NCBI RefSeq assembly: GCF_000317695.1
Contig: NC_019771.1
Coordinates: 1,116,001-1,180,000, forward strand
Source of the DNA: Anabaena cylindrica PCC 7122
Lineage (GTDB): Bacteria > Cyanobacteriota > Cyanobacteriia > Cyanobacteriales > Nostocaceae
Length of the DNA: 64,000 nucleotides
Direction of reading: 5' to 3'
The translations under genes and the position numbers were made by a program. The notes under the pieces were generated by a model. The model had not been told where the DNA came from and did not search any database. It saw nothing but the letters and a program-made list of their open reading frames with translations. Shown here one piece after another: positions 9,009 through 17,554 of this stretch (position 1 is the stretch's first letter; each line of letters begins with the position of its first letter).

Positions 9009-10319
9009 CTAACTTTTCATTCCCTTAAACCGTTCTTTTGCACCTTCAAACGCCTCTTGCATCACTGCTTGAATCTTCTGAGGATCAGGCTTCTTCCCAC
9101 CCATTAAATCACCAAAATACACACAAGCAGCTTCACCTAAAGACCATGTATAAGCACCTGCCCAAGATGCAGCAATTACGCTGCCGAAACCAGGGATAAA
9201 TTTAATTAACTCCCTTGCTATGGCTTGGGCTAAAAAACCACCAGCTATCGCACTCACAATACCCCCAGCTTGAGATGGTGTCAACGTTTGCCCATATAAT
9301 TTACCCAATAATCCCACCATTGAGACTTGCAAAGCAGTCAACACAGGCATAGTTGCAAAAGGTAACGGCACTGCTGCTAAAGTAGCTGCCATAATCGAAA
9401 AAGGTAAAATATACCGTCTTCCCGCATCTCGGTAAATGTTACCAAGTTTTTCACCCGCTTGCTGATCTAATAACTGATAAATTGCTTTTGCTTCTGCTTC
9501 GGGGAGGAGTTCAGCTAAATTATCTCGCAGTGCTTCTAAGCCATAAAATACAGGATTATAGCTATCTTCTTCTAAAGTGAAATCAATTAAAACTGCACTA
9601 TTATATAAACCCGCAAAATTTTCTTTTATCGCGGTAAAAGCTCGGTTAACTTCCGCAAAATCTGGGGGATAATCAGGATGATCTTCTGTTTTTGGTGGAT
9701 AAAGTTCATGTAAGCAAGTCACCACCAGCAAACAAGGAATATTTGGATATTGTTGACGCAACTTTTGAGCAATTTGTCGCAGGGTATCAGTTGCGAAATC
9801 ATTAATTTTAACTGTGAGAATTAAAACTCTAGCCCCTGTAGTCTCTTTTTGTAAATCGCCAATTAATTCTTGAATAATTGTTTCAGTATCTTGATTTACA
9901 TCTCCTAATCCCACCGTGTCTGTAAAAACTAGTAAGGGTAAATCATTGGAAGGATAAGCGTAACGTTGGGTGTTTTGAGTATGGGGACGAAATCCCTGTC
10001 CGACAATTTCCGCAGAAACCCCTGTTAAACCCCGGACTATTGAACTTTTACCCGCTTGGGGTTTACCTAACAACAATGCTTCTGTAGTGGGCAATTCAGC
10101 GCGAATCGTCTCTAAAATCTCTGCAACTTGGGCATCACTGACACTAAACCATTTTCCTACGATTTGCGTCACTTGGTCTACAGGTAGGAGTTGGGTTAAT
10201 TTGGCTGTGGTTTTGTTCACAACACCGGAAATGCGGTTTTGCCAAGAGTCATTATCTGAATTGGGTTTGAGTTCATCAGTTGGTGTCTTCAATAAGTCTG
10301 CGTTGGGTTGCTCAGTCAT
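9009..10319 (-). CDS. GTPase with C-terminal DUF697 membrane-associated domain
   Basis: The 436-residue protein has a GTP-binding domain with a Walker A GKPQAGKSS (residues 85-93) and a switch II DTVGLGD at about 135-145. The usual NKxD base-recognition motif is replaced by something like VTCLHEL. The C-terminal half is a DUF697/YcjF-type region with hydrophobic, Gly/Ala-rich helices (LPFSIMAATLAAVPLPFATMPVL; GGIVSAIAGGFLAQAIA) that likely associate with membrane. Such proteins are widespread in cyanobacteria but their role is unclear. It is convergent with the ribbon-helix-helix gene, 24 bases apart. Confidence 0.8.
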   Translation of the reverse strand: MTEQPNADLLKTPTDELKPNSDNDSWQNRISGVVNKTTAKLTQLLPVDQVTQIVGKWFSVSDAQVAEILETIRAELPTTEALLLGKPQAGKSSIVRGLTGVSAEIVGQGFRPHTQNTQRYAYPSNDLPLLVFTDTVGLGDVNQDTETIIQELIGDLQKETTGARVLILTVKINDFATDTLRQIAQKLRQQYPNIPCLLVVTCLHELYPPKTEDHPDYPPDFAEVNRAFTAIKENFAGLYNSAVLIDFTLEEDSYNPVFYGLEALRDNLAELLPEAEAKAIYQLLDQQAGEKLGNIYRDAGRRYILPFSIMAATLAAVPLPFATMPVLTALQVSMVGLLGKLYGQTLTPSQAGGIVSAIAGGFLAQAIARELIKFIPGFGSVIAASWAGAYTWSLGEAACVYFGDLMGGKKPDPQKIQAVMQEAFEGAKERFKGMKS

Positions 10320-10542
10320 TGGCGTAATTTCAACTTGCCACCATTTCTAGTATAACTTGATGTGTAGGTGTGATGAAAAGCTGGAAAAAAACTCACAAAT
10401 TATAATTCAGCCGTGAGGAGTCAAAAAAGAGAAAAGGAGCAGAGAGGAAGGGGAAAACCCCATACATAAATGTAAGGGGGTGAAACAGGGACACATTTCA
10501 GATGATTGCTGGGCATTCTGGCCTCACCAAAAGAAAGTTTAA

Positions 10543-10600
10543 GGTGTTTGCAACCCTTTCAGGGCTAGTTCTTCCTCTGTTTCCGCCCCGAAGGGCTAGT
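10543..10600. repeat. Hairpin repeats downstream of the malic enzyme gene
   Basis: Two short palindromes, AACCCTTTCAGGGCT and GCCCCGAAGGGCT, each continue into CTAGT and lie in tandem before the stop codon of the malic enzyme (minus strand). They may act as a weak terminator or be small dispersed repeats; no T-run follows. The rest of 10320-10602 is purine-rich and holds no gene. Confidence 0.4.
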
Positions 10601-10602
10601 CA

Positions 10603-11994
10603 TTAACTCTGAGCGATACCTTCTGCCCGTGCGGCTTGTTGTACAGCAGCAGCAACAGCGGTAGCAACACGTTGGTCAAAAACCGAAGGTATGATATGTT
10701 GTCGATTCAAGTCAGAAGGATTAACTAAAGATGCGATCGCACTGGCAGCTTCTAAACACATCGTAGTAGTTATTGTACTAGCCCGACAATCTAAAGCCCC
10801 ACGAAACACCCCAGGAAACGCCAGGACGTTGTTGATTTGGTTGGGGTAGTCACTCCGACCTGTAGCCATGACTGCAACGTTATCAGGGGCTAATTCTGGT
10901 TGAATTTCGGGAATCGGATTAGCCATTGCAAACACAATTGCATCTTTGCTCATTCCTTGTACCATTTCTGGTGTCAAAACTCCGGGTGCGCTGACACCGA
11001 TAAAGACATCTGCACCTTGCACTGCATCGGCTAAAGTTCCTTGGGCTGTAACTGCAAATTCCAGTTTTTCTGGGGTTAAATCTGTACGAGTAGTTGATAT
11101 AATGCCCTTAGAATCGCACATCCAGATGTTTTCTGCGCCTGCTTTGCGAAGTAAACGAGCGATCGCTACCCCAGCCGCACCAGCACCGTTAATGACAATC
11201 CGAATGTCTGCAATTAATTTATTTACCAGTTTCAGAGAATTAAACAACGCTGCCAAGGTGACAATTGCTGTACCATGTTGGTCATCATGAAAAATGGGGA
11301 TATTTAATTCTGCTCGCAGTCTTTTTTCAATTTCAAAACAGCGGGGTGCAGCAATATCTTCTAGATTTACTCCACCAAAAACTGGGGCGATATTCTTCAC
11401 TGCTTTGACAATCTCATCTGTATCTTGGGTATCTAGACAGATAGGAAAAGCATCCAGCCCTGCAAATTCCTTAAATAGCATGGCTTTACCTTCCATGACT
11501 GGTAAAGCAGCAGCCGGCCCCAAATTGCCCAATCCTAAGACAGCACTACCATCGGTGACAATAGCAACGGTGTTTTGTTTAATAGTCAGATTGTACACTT
11601 CTTCTGGATTTTGGGCGATCGCTGTACAAATTCTACCGACTCCTGGAGTGTAAGCCATTGCTAGATCAGAAACACTCCTCAGAGGAATTCTACTAGTAAT
11701 ACTAATTTTGCCACCACGATGTAAATTAAAGGTGCGGTCATACACACTAATCACTTTAATTTCTGGTACGTCTTTTACCGCTTGGACAATAGCTTCAGCG
11801 TGTTCGGTACTAGCTGCATCGACTGTAATATCGCGGGTTGAGTCTTGGCGACTTTGCTCAATTAAATCAATTTGTCCTAGATTACCACCACTTTGAGCGA
11901 TCGCTTGAGTTACTGAAGCCAACATCCCCACCCGATTGGGAATCTGCAAACGCATGGTGACACTGAAACTAGAATTAGGAGTTAGATTTGCCAT
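10603..11994 (-). CDS. NAD(P)-dependent malic enzyme with N-terminal ACT domain
   Basis: Malic enzyme decarboxylates malate to pyruvate with reduction of NAD(P). Residues 10-85 form an ACT domain (MRLQIPNRVGMLASVTQAIA), which usually binds a small effector such as an amino acid. The malic core follows: AYTPGVG with the catalytic Tyr, VMEGKAMLF with the Lys, GGVNLEDIAAPRCFEIE with metal-binding acids, and a Rossmann motif GAGAAGVAIARLL. The length of 463 fits bacterial ACT-malic enzymes. It stands alone on the minus strand. Together with ppc and icd in this window it belongs to the C4-acid flow around the cyanobacterial citric acid cycle. Cofactor choice cannot be read with certainty. Confidence 0.93.
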   Translation of the reverse strand: MANLTPNSSFSVTMRLQIPNRVGMLASVTQAIAQSGGNLGQIDLIEQSRQDSTRDITVDAASTEHAEAIVQAVKDVPEIKVISVYDRTFNLHRGGKISITSRIPLRSVSDLAMAYTPGVGRICTAIAQNPEEVYNLTIKQNTVAIVTDGSAVLGLGNLGPAAALPVMEGKAMLFKEFAGLDAFPICLDTQDTDEIVKAVKNIAPVFGGVNLEDIAAPRCFEIEKRLRAELNIPIFHDDQHGTAIVTLAALFNSLKLVNKLIADIRIVINGAGAAGVAIARLLRKAGAENIWMCDSKGIISTTRTDLTPEKLEFAVTAQGTLADAVQGADVFIGVSAPGVLTPEMVQGMSKDAIVFAMANPIPEIQPELAPDNVAVMATGRSDYPNQINNVLAFPGVFRGALDCRASTITTTMCLEAASAIASLVNPSDLNRQHIIPSVFDQRVATAVAAAVQQAARAEGIAQS

Positions 11995-11999
11995 AGTAA

Positions 12000-12242
12000 T
12001 TTTAGATTTTAAATTTTAAATTTTATATTGAATTGCTTAATAAAAATCTATTTCCCCAATTAAATATGACATTTAATGTGTATACTTAGGCATTTGCTGT
12101 CAAAAATTGATTGTTAGTTGTATTTAAATACACTATTATCATTTCAGGGTTTCACGGTTGAATATGGTCTGAATCAGGATGTCCAGGATTTAAGGATTTA
12201 CAGGATGTTATTGATTGATATGAATAACATGGCTTAAATAAT
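12000..12242. other. AT-rich spacer with a degenerate AGGAT repeat
   Basis: Between the malic enzyme start and the PIN toxin, the sequence is AT-rich. Around 12174-12210 there is a run of AGGATGTCCAGGATTTAAGGATTTACAGGATG-like words, a small degenerate direct repeat also echoed near 14305 (CACAGGATGCAGAGG). No gene or clear promoter was recognised. Confidence 0.4.
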
Positions 12243-12725
12243 CTATTCCTTAACTTGTTCTTTGAGAAGTTGAATTAAATCATTAGATAACCATAAACCA
12301 GCTTCCTGTAATGCTTGAATTGGTTCAGAAATTGAAGTTATTAAACCTTGTTTTTTCGCTAAAATCAGTATTCCCAAAGTTCCCATAAATGGGATATTTA
12401 AACTTTTCGCTACTTTTCTAGCAGCAGCATCATCAATAACTGCCCGATAACCATTATTTTCTAAAGCAAATGTCAAAACTTCTGATTCTCCACAATCTAT
12501 ACCCCAAGGTAAAATCAAAGATGAGATTTCACTAACTTTAACTTGTTTTGCCCAAGTAGAATTAGGTAATTGTTGAGATGCAATGTCTATTTTGCCAGCT
12601 TTGACAATTTCACTCCAGACACGAGAAGGAACAATAATTTCTGTAAATAATTGAGGTAAAAAGTAGGTAAGCTGGCTTTTAAAAAGAACAATTAAGGGGG
12701 ATGTATTGATAACAATTTTATTCAT
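12243..12725 (-). CDS. DUF3368 PIN-domain toxin
   Basis: The 160-residue product fits the DUF3368 PIN-fold family: INTSPLIVLFK at the start, the acidic GIDCGESEVLTFALE in the middle, AVIDDAAARKVAKSLNIPFMGTLGIL and a C-terminal helix. Members are predicted ribonuclease toxins and usually follow a UPF0175 antitoxin, exactly as here: the start overlaps the upstream gene by eight bases. The conserved acidic positions appear to be present (CGESE, DDAAAR), although the first Asp of the classic PIN quartet is Asn-Thr-Ser in this family. The frame is intact, unlike the vapC at 3.2 kb. Confidence 0.85.
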   Translation of the reverse strand: MNKIVINTSPLIVLFKSQLTYFLPQLFTEIIVPSRVWSEIVKAGKIDIASQQLPNSTWAKQVKVSEISSLILPWGIDCGESEVLTFALENNGYRAVIDDAAARKVAKSLNIPFMGTLGILILAKKQGLITSISEPIQALQEAGLWLSNDLIQLLKEQVKE

Positions 12726-12975
12726 CTAGAGATGCAATTTCTTCGGCTAATTCTTCAGCAGTATATTGAAATGGAGAAACTTTGTAACGAATGAGAATAT
12801 TCATAAATTCTATTCTGTTTAACCCTGCTATTTCTGCGGCTTTACCTTGAGATATTTCTCCCAATTCATACCATTTGACAGCAGCAGCTATTTTCATTTC
12901 TCTCGCTAATTCATCTGGTTCTTTCCCCAGTGTGGAAAAAACACTGTCTGGTAATTCTATAGATAGAGTTGTCAT
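12718..12975 (-). CDS. UPF0175 antitoxin
   Basis: The 85-residue protein starts MTTLSIELPDSVFSTLGKEPDELAREMK-like and continues AAAVKWYELGEISQGKAAEIAGLNRIEFMNIL, the hallmark UPF0175 helix-turn-helix region. Family members bind the DUF3368 PIN toxin and their own operator. I place the start at ATG 12975; the longer frame to 13035 runs into the psbA terminator and has no family match. It is co-directional with psbA upstream, but a strong hairpin separates them. Confidence 0.85.
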   Translation of the reverse strand: MTTLSIELPDSVFSTLGKEPDELAREMKIAAAVKWYELGEISQGKAAEIAGLNRIEFMNILIRYKVSPFQYTAEELAEEIASLDE

Positions 12976-13022
12976 CTTCAGATACCTTGAAAAAGACCAC
13001 TCATTTATTTTAACCCAAAACA

Positions 13023-13050
13023 AAATACCCTCCATTTCTGGAGGGTATTT
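13023..13050 (-). terminator. psbA terminator hairpin
   Basis: An 11-bp perfect stem (AAATACCCTCC / GGAGGGTATTT) with a six-base loop lies 25 bases after the psbA stop. On the minus strand it is followed by TTTTGTTTT, and on the plus strand by more T residues, so it can work in both directions. It separates the strongly expressed psbA from the toxin-antitoxin genes. Confidence 0.85.
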
Positions 13051-13074
13051 TTTATTTAATCTGAATCTTTCAGA

Positions 13075-14157
13075 TTAACCGTTGATTGCAGGTGCAGTTA
13101 AAGCAACAGGAGCAACATCACCAGCAGCCAAGTCTAAGGGGAAGTTGTGAGCATTACGCTCGTGCATTACTTCCATACCCAAGTTAGCGCGGTTGATTAC
13201 GTCAGCCCATGTACCAATTACACGACCTTGAGAATCAATGATTGATTGGTTGAAGTTGAAACCGTTCAAGTTGAAAGCCATTGTGCTGACACCCAAAGCT
13301 GTGAACCAGATTCCGATTACTGGCCAAGCAGCTAAGAAGAAGTGAAGTGAACGGCTGTTGTTGAAGGAAGCGTATTGGAAAATCAAGCGACCGAAGTAAC
13401 CGTGTGCTGCAACGATGTTGTAGGTTTCTTCTTCTTGACCGAATTTGTAACCGTAGTTTTGTGATTCGGTTTCGGTTGTTTCACGAACCAAGGAGGAAGT
13501 TACCAAAGAACCGTGCATTGCAGAGAACAAGGAACCACCGAATACACCAGCTACTCCCAACATATGGAAGGGGTGCATCAAGATGTTGTGTTCAGCTTGG
13601 AACACGATCATGAAGTTGAAGGTTCCAGAGATACCTAAAGGCATACCGTCAGAGAATGAACCTTGACCAATTGGGTAGATCAAGAATACTGCGGTAGCAG
13701 ATGCCAAAGGCGCGGAGTAAGCTACACAGATCCAAGGACGCATACCTAAGCGGTAAGACAATTCCCACTGACGACCTAAGTAGCAAGCGCAACCGATCAA
13801 GAAGTGGAAAATTACCAATTGGTAAGGACCGCCGTTGTACAACCACTCATCTAAGGAAGCTGCTTCCCAGATTGGGTAGAAGTGCAAACCAATAGCGTTG
13901 GAAGAAGGAACAACTGCACCGGAGATGATGTTGTTTCCGTAGATTAAAGAACCTGCAACTGGCTCACGGATACCGTCGATGTCAACGGGAGGCGCAGCGA
14001 TGAATGCGATGATGAAGCAGGTGGTAGCAGCTAACAGGGTAGGGATCATCAATACGCCGAACCAACCGATGTAGATACGGTTTTCGGTGCTGGTGATCCA
14101 CTCGCAGAAGCGATCCCAGACGTTAGCGGTTGAACGCTGTTGAATGGTTGTGGTCAT
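13075..14157 (-). CDS. psbA: Photosystem II reaction-centre protein D1
   Basis: This is the full 360-residue D1 protein, which with D2 binds the cofactors of photosystem II in the thylakoid membrane. Key residues are visible: Tyr161 region (FLIYPIGQGSFSDG, with Asp170), the His in FNFMIVFQAEHNILMHPFHMLG, the QB-site region SFNNSRSLHF, and Glu/His residues near the end (GMEVMHERNAHNFPLDLA). The mature end at Ala344 is followed by a 16-residue tail removed by CtpA. Residue 130 is Gln, the form usually linked to the standard or low-light D1 rather than the high-light Glu130 form. Codon use is biased as in a highly expressed gene. It is one of presumably several psbA copies. Confidence 0.98.
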   Translation of the reverse strand: MTTTIQQRSTANVWDRFCEWITSTENRIYIGWFGVLMIPTLLAATTCFIIAFIAAPPVDIDGIREPVAGSLIYGNNIISGAVVPSSNAIGLHFYPIWEAASLDEWLYNGGPYQLVIFHFLIGCACYLGRQWELSYRLGMRPWICVAYSAPLASATAVFLIYPIGQGSFSDGMPLGISGTFNFMIVFQAEHNILMHPFHMLGVAGVFGGSLFSAMHGSLVTSSLVRETTETESQNYGYKFGQEEETYNIVAAHGYFGRLIFQYASFNNSRSLHFFLAAWPVIGIWFTALGVSTMAFNLNGFNFNQSIIDSQGRVIGTWADVINRANLGMEVMHERNAHNFPLDLAAGDVAPVALTAPAING

Positions 14158-14187
14158 TTTATAAGTGCTTTATTTTTTTATAATGTT

Positions 14188-14207
14188 GATAGGTGGTTTT
14201 GCCTATC
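14188..14207 (-). promoter_or_regulatory. Stem-loop in the psbA leader
   Basis: GATAGG and CCTATC form a six-bp stem with an eight-base loop 31 bases before the psbA ATG on the minus strand. It lies in the transcribed leader if transcription starts further upstream, where an AT-rich region with a TTTACA-like -35 (around 14245) occurs. It could influence mRNA stability or translation; this is inference. Confidence 0.4.
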
Positions 14208-14357
14208 TTCTTCTCCAAGATTAAAATATAAGTTGATTTTTGTAAAGATAAATAAAATAAGTATTGATTATATCAGCTATATATTTTACTAATGTATCAA
14301 GATTCACAGGATGCAGAGGAGAAGATTTTTCCCCTTGCTATCTAAACCGTATCAACA

Positions 14358-17081
14358 TCAAAAATTAGAATCTAAACGATTGGCAAAGGATGCTACTACA
14401 ATCATAGGCAAGCCGAAAAGTAGACAAATTAACCATTGATTTAAATCCAATGGTGCTGTATAAAATAATTGATTCATCAAACTCCATTGGCTGAAAATAA
14501 TCTGCAAAATTACAGTGCTGGCAATTCCTACATACATTGCAGTTTGATCGCTTATTTCTCGTCTAATTCCGCGAATTTTATCGACAATAGCAATACCTAA
14601 TTGGGTAATACTTAACAGGTAAAAAATCCTTCCTACTACTAAAGCTTGAATTGCCATTGTGCGAGCGACAGCAATATCTCCCGTTGTTTGTCGCATCCAT
14701 TCAAAGACACCAAAAATTAAAATCCAGTTAAAGATAGAAATAATGAAAATGCGCTTGACTAAGTTAGGAGAAAGTAATTTTTCATTGGGGTTACGTGGTG
14801 GTTGTTGCATCACCTGATCAGATTTGGGTTCAAAGGCTAAGGGGACTGTCATGGCAATGGAATTAACCATATTTAACCAGAGAACTTGTAAAGATAATAT
14901 TGGTAAATCTCTGGCTAACAAAACGCTAATCAAGATCGTCATAGATTCACCACCATTCACAGGGAGAATAAACGCGATCGCTTTCAACAAATTACTGTAA
15001 ACTGTTCTCCCTTCCTCCACCGCAGCTTCTATAGATGCAAAGTTGTCATCTATCAAAATCATATCAGCGGCTTCTTTGGCTACTTCTGTACCAGCCCCAC
15101 CCATGGCAATACCAATATCTGCTTGTTTGAGAGCAGGTGCATCATTGACACCATCCCCAGTCATAGCGACTATTTCACCTTTAGATTGTAGTGCTTCTAC
15201 AATCCGCAATTTTTGTTCTGGTGCCACACGGGCAAACACTACCCCATCTTCTATTGCTGTTGCTAATTCTGCTTTTTCCATTTTCGCCAGTTCTGCACCT
15301 GTAAAAGCCAGAATTTCCCGATGATGATTAAAACCCATGCGAGATGCGATCGCAGCAGCCGTGACAGCATGATCACCTGTAATCATTTTCACTTGAATAC
15401 CAGCTTGTTGACAAGCTTGCACAGCCTTGATAGCTTCGGCGCGGGGTGGATCGATCATCCCCTGTAAGCCTAAGAAAATCAAATCATTTTCGATATCTGC
15501 GTGATCTATTGAGATTAGATTCTCAGATACTGGTTTTTTTGCAAAAGCTAACACCCGTAAACCTTGATGCGCCATTGTATGCACTTGCCGATTTACAGTA
15601 TCAGCATCTACAGGAGTCAGTTGTCCAGAAAAATTTAACATCTGTTGACAACGCTGGAGAATTGCTTCTACCGAACCCTTAATGTAAATAATTCGTTCTT
15701 GTTGTTCAATTTCATACAGAGTTGCCATGTACTGAAACTCTGACTCAAATGGGATGACATCAAGCTTAGATATACTCGCTTGTAAGTTGTCACGGGTTAA
15801 CCCTACTTTATTAGCAGCAGTTATTAATGCACCCTCGGTGGGATCGCCAACTACTATCCATTGCCCATCTTTATTTTCTAAGTGGGAATCATTGCACAAC
15901 AAGCCAGCTTTTAAACATTCAGCTAAAGGAGGAACATCATTAAAATCTAAAGGGTTTTCATTGAGTAAAATTTCTCCGCTTGGTGTATAGCCTGTACCCG
16001 TGACGGTATAATCCTGATCACCTGCATAGATGGCTTGTACTGTCATCTGGTTTTCAGTCAGAGTCCCAGTTTTGTCAGAACAAATAACTGTAGCGCCCCC
16101 TAGAGTTTCGACTGCGGGCAATTTGCGAACAATGGCGTGTCGTCGTGCCATGCGGGAAACACCAATGGCCAAAGTAACAGTAACTACAGCAGGTAAGCCT
16201 TCAGGAATGGCACTCACAGCAAAGGCTACCGCAGGTTCAAACATTTGCACCCAGGTGTTACCGTATCCTAAGCCAACGGCAAAGGTGAGGGCTGCTATTG
16301 CTAAAATGATGTAAAGTAAGGTACGACTAAATTTGTCAAATTTGCGGGTTAATGGGGTTTTGAGGATGTTTCCTTGTTCCATTAATTGAGAAATGCGCCC
16401 GGTTTCTGTGGCTGTACCAATGGCAACTACAATACCTTTACCAGTTCCAAAAGTGACAAAACTGCCAGCATAAGCCATGTTAGTGCGTTCTGCTAGGGCT
16501 GCGTCTGCATCTACGGGTTGGGTGCTTTTTTCAACAGCGACGGATTCCCCTGTTAATCCCGATTCGTTGATTTGTAAATTGCGGCTTTGCACAAGTCGTA
16601 AATCGGCTGGTACTTTGTCGCCAGAAGTTAATAATACAATGTCTCCGGGGATTAATTCAGTGGAGGGAACTTGGAGTTTATTTCCGTTGCGGATAATAGT
16701 GCTGTTGGTTTTGACTGAGGAAGCTAAGGCTGCGATCGCACTTTCCGCTTTCGATTCTTGCACAAAACCAATAATAGCGTTGATCAGAGTTACGCCCCAG
16801 ATTACCCCAGCATTTACCCATTGTCCTAAAAATGCTTTAACTGCACCGGCAATTAGCAAAATATAAAGTAGTGGCTGATGAAATTGCAGCAAAAATCGCA
16901 GTAAAGCACTTTTGCCGTGTTTGGCTTTAAGTTCATTAGTACCAAGACTTTCTTTGCGTTTGGCTACTTCAGTAGAATTTAAGCCTGTTTCAATATTACT
17001 GTTTAAATATCGACTTACTTCCTGTACAGGTAGATTGTGCCACTGATGTGCTGTTAATTGATTTTTAACTACTGCTGTCAT
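14358..17081 (-). CDS. P-type cation-transporting ATPase (Ca2+-ATPase-like, P2 type)
   Basis: The 907-residue membrane pump has an N-terminal cation-ATPase domain, then an actuator loop with LTGES (176-180), the ion-site helix with PEGLP (293-297), the phosphorylation motif DKTGTLT with Asp336, an ATP-binding domain, and the hinge MTGDGVNDAPALKQADIG. The C-terminal third adds further membrane helices. Overall it resembles the P2-type pumps of cyanobacteria (PacL/PMA-like) moving Ca2+ or other cations; the ion cannot be fixed. The length fits the family and no motif is missing. It is co-directional with psbA, with about 200 bases between them and no shared regulation visible. Confidence 0.93.
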   Translation of the reverse strand: MTAVVKNQLTAHQWHNLPVQEVSRYLNSNIETGLNSTEVAKRKESLGTNELKAKHGKSALLRFLLQFHQPLLYILLIAGAVKAFLGQWVNAGVIWGVTLINAIIGFVQESKAESAIAALASSVKTNSTIIRNGNKLQVPSTELIPGDIVLLTSGDKVPADLRLVQSRNLQINESGLTGESVAVEKSTQPVDADAALAERTNMAYAGSFVTFGTGKGIVVAIGTATETGRISQLMEQGNILKTPLTRKFDKFSRTLLYIILAIAALTFAVGLGYGNTWVQMFEPAVAFAVSAIPEGLPAVVTVTLAIGVSRMARRHAIVRKLPAVETLGGATVICSDKTGTLTENQMTVQAIYAGDQDYTVTGTGYTPSGEILLNENPLDFNDVPPLAECLKAGLLCNDSHLENKDGQWIVVGDPTEGALITAANKVGLTRDNLQASISKLDVIPFESEFQYMATLYEIEQQERIIYIKGSVEAILQRCQQMLNFSGQLTPVDADTVNRQVHTMAHQGLRVLAFAKKPVSENLISIDHADIENDLIFLGLQGMIDPPRAEAIKAVQACQQAGIQVKMITGDHAVTAAAIASRMGFNHHREILAFTGAELAKMEKAELATAIEDGVVFARVAPEQKLRIVEALQSKGEIVAMTGDGVNDAPALKQADIGIAMGGAGTEVAKEAADMILIDDNFASIEAAVEEGRTVYSNLLKAIAFILPVNGGESMTILISVLLARDLPILSLQVLWLNMVNSIAMTVPLAFEPKSDQVMQQPPRNPNEKLLSPNLVKRIFIISIFNWILIFGVFEWMRQTTGDIAVARTMAIQALVVGRIFYLLSITQLGIAIVDKIRGIRREISDQTAMYVGIASTVILQIIFSQWSLMNQLFYTAPLDLNQWLICLLFGLPMIVVASFANRLDSNF

Positions 17082-17378
17082 AATTTTTGGTTCCGAATCT
17101 CATCCCCTGACAGGATAAATTTACAATGGCATTATTAATTATTAATTATTAATTGTGTTGATTAACGTCTAATTAAAATACATAAAAAATCTATCTTTCG
17201 GATTATTTAGATAAAAAAATATTGCCGATTATCATATCACTCTGGATAGATGTATTAAACCACTTTGATAGTTAAATATGCTGCAAATGGTTCATGATTA
17301 AATTAAATATGAAAACCCCCTCTCCATAGATGCAAAGCGGCTTCTCTAAGAAGTTGTTTAAAAATTATTATATGAAGC

Positions 17379-17497
17379 TATAGCCTTTCCCACTCTAGTT
17401 AGATACAAAATTACCCCTCCCCAACCCTCCCCTTGGTAAGGGGAGGGTGCGCGACAGCGCGGGTGGGGTGTATTTCATGAGATTGGGAATTGCTATA
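17379..17497 (+). repeat. 119-bp TATAGC element, copy 2
   Basis: A full copy in the reference orientation, TATAGCCTTTCCCACTCTAG to GGGAATTGCTATA. The central hairpin CCCTCCCCTT-GGT-AAGGGGAGGG is perfect. It occupies the spacer between the P-type ATPase start and the MBOAT stop. The rest of 17082-17554 is AT-rich, includes a TATTAATTATTAAT stretch near 17131, and holds no gene. Confidence 0.92.
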
Positions 17498-17554
17498 ATA
17501 AACCTTATAAACCAGATCTAATTAAGGAAAGCTAAATGCTGCCACAAAAATTTG

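Noticed and set aside
13404..13895. Small frames within psbA on both strands
   Set aside because: Shadows of the strongly biased psbA codons; none has a family match.
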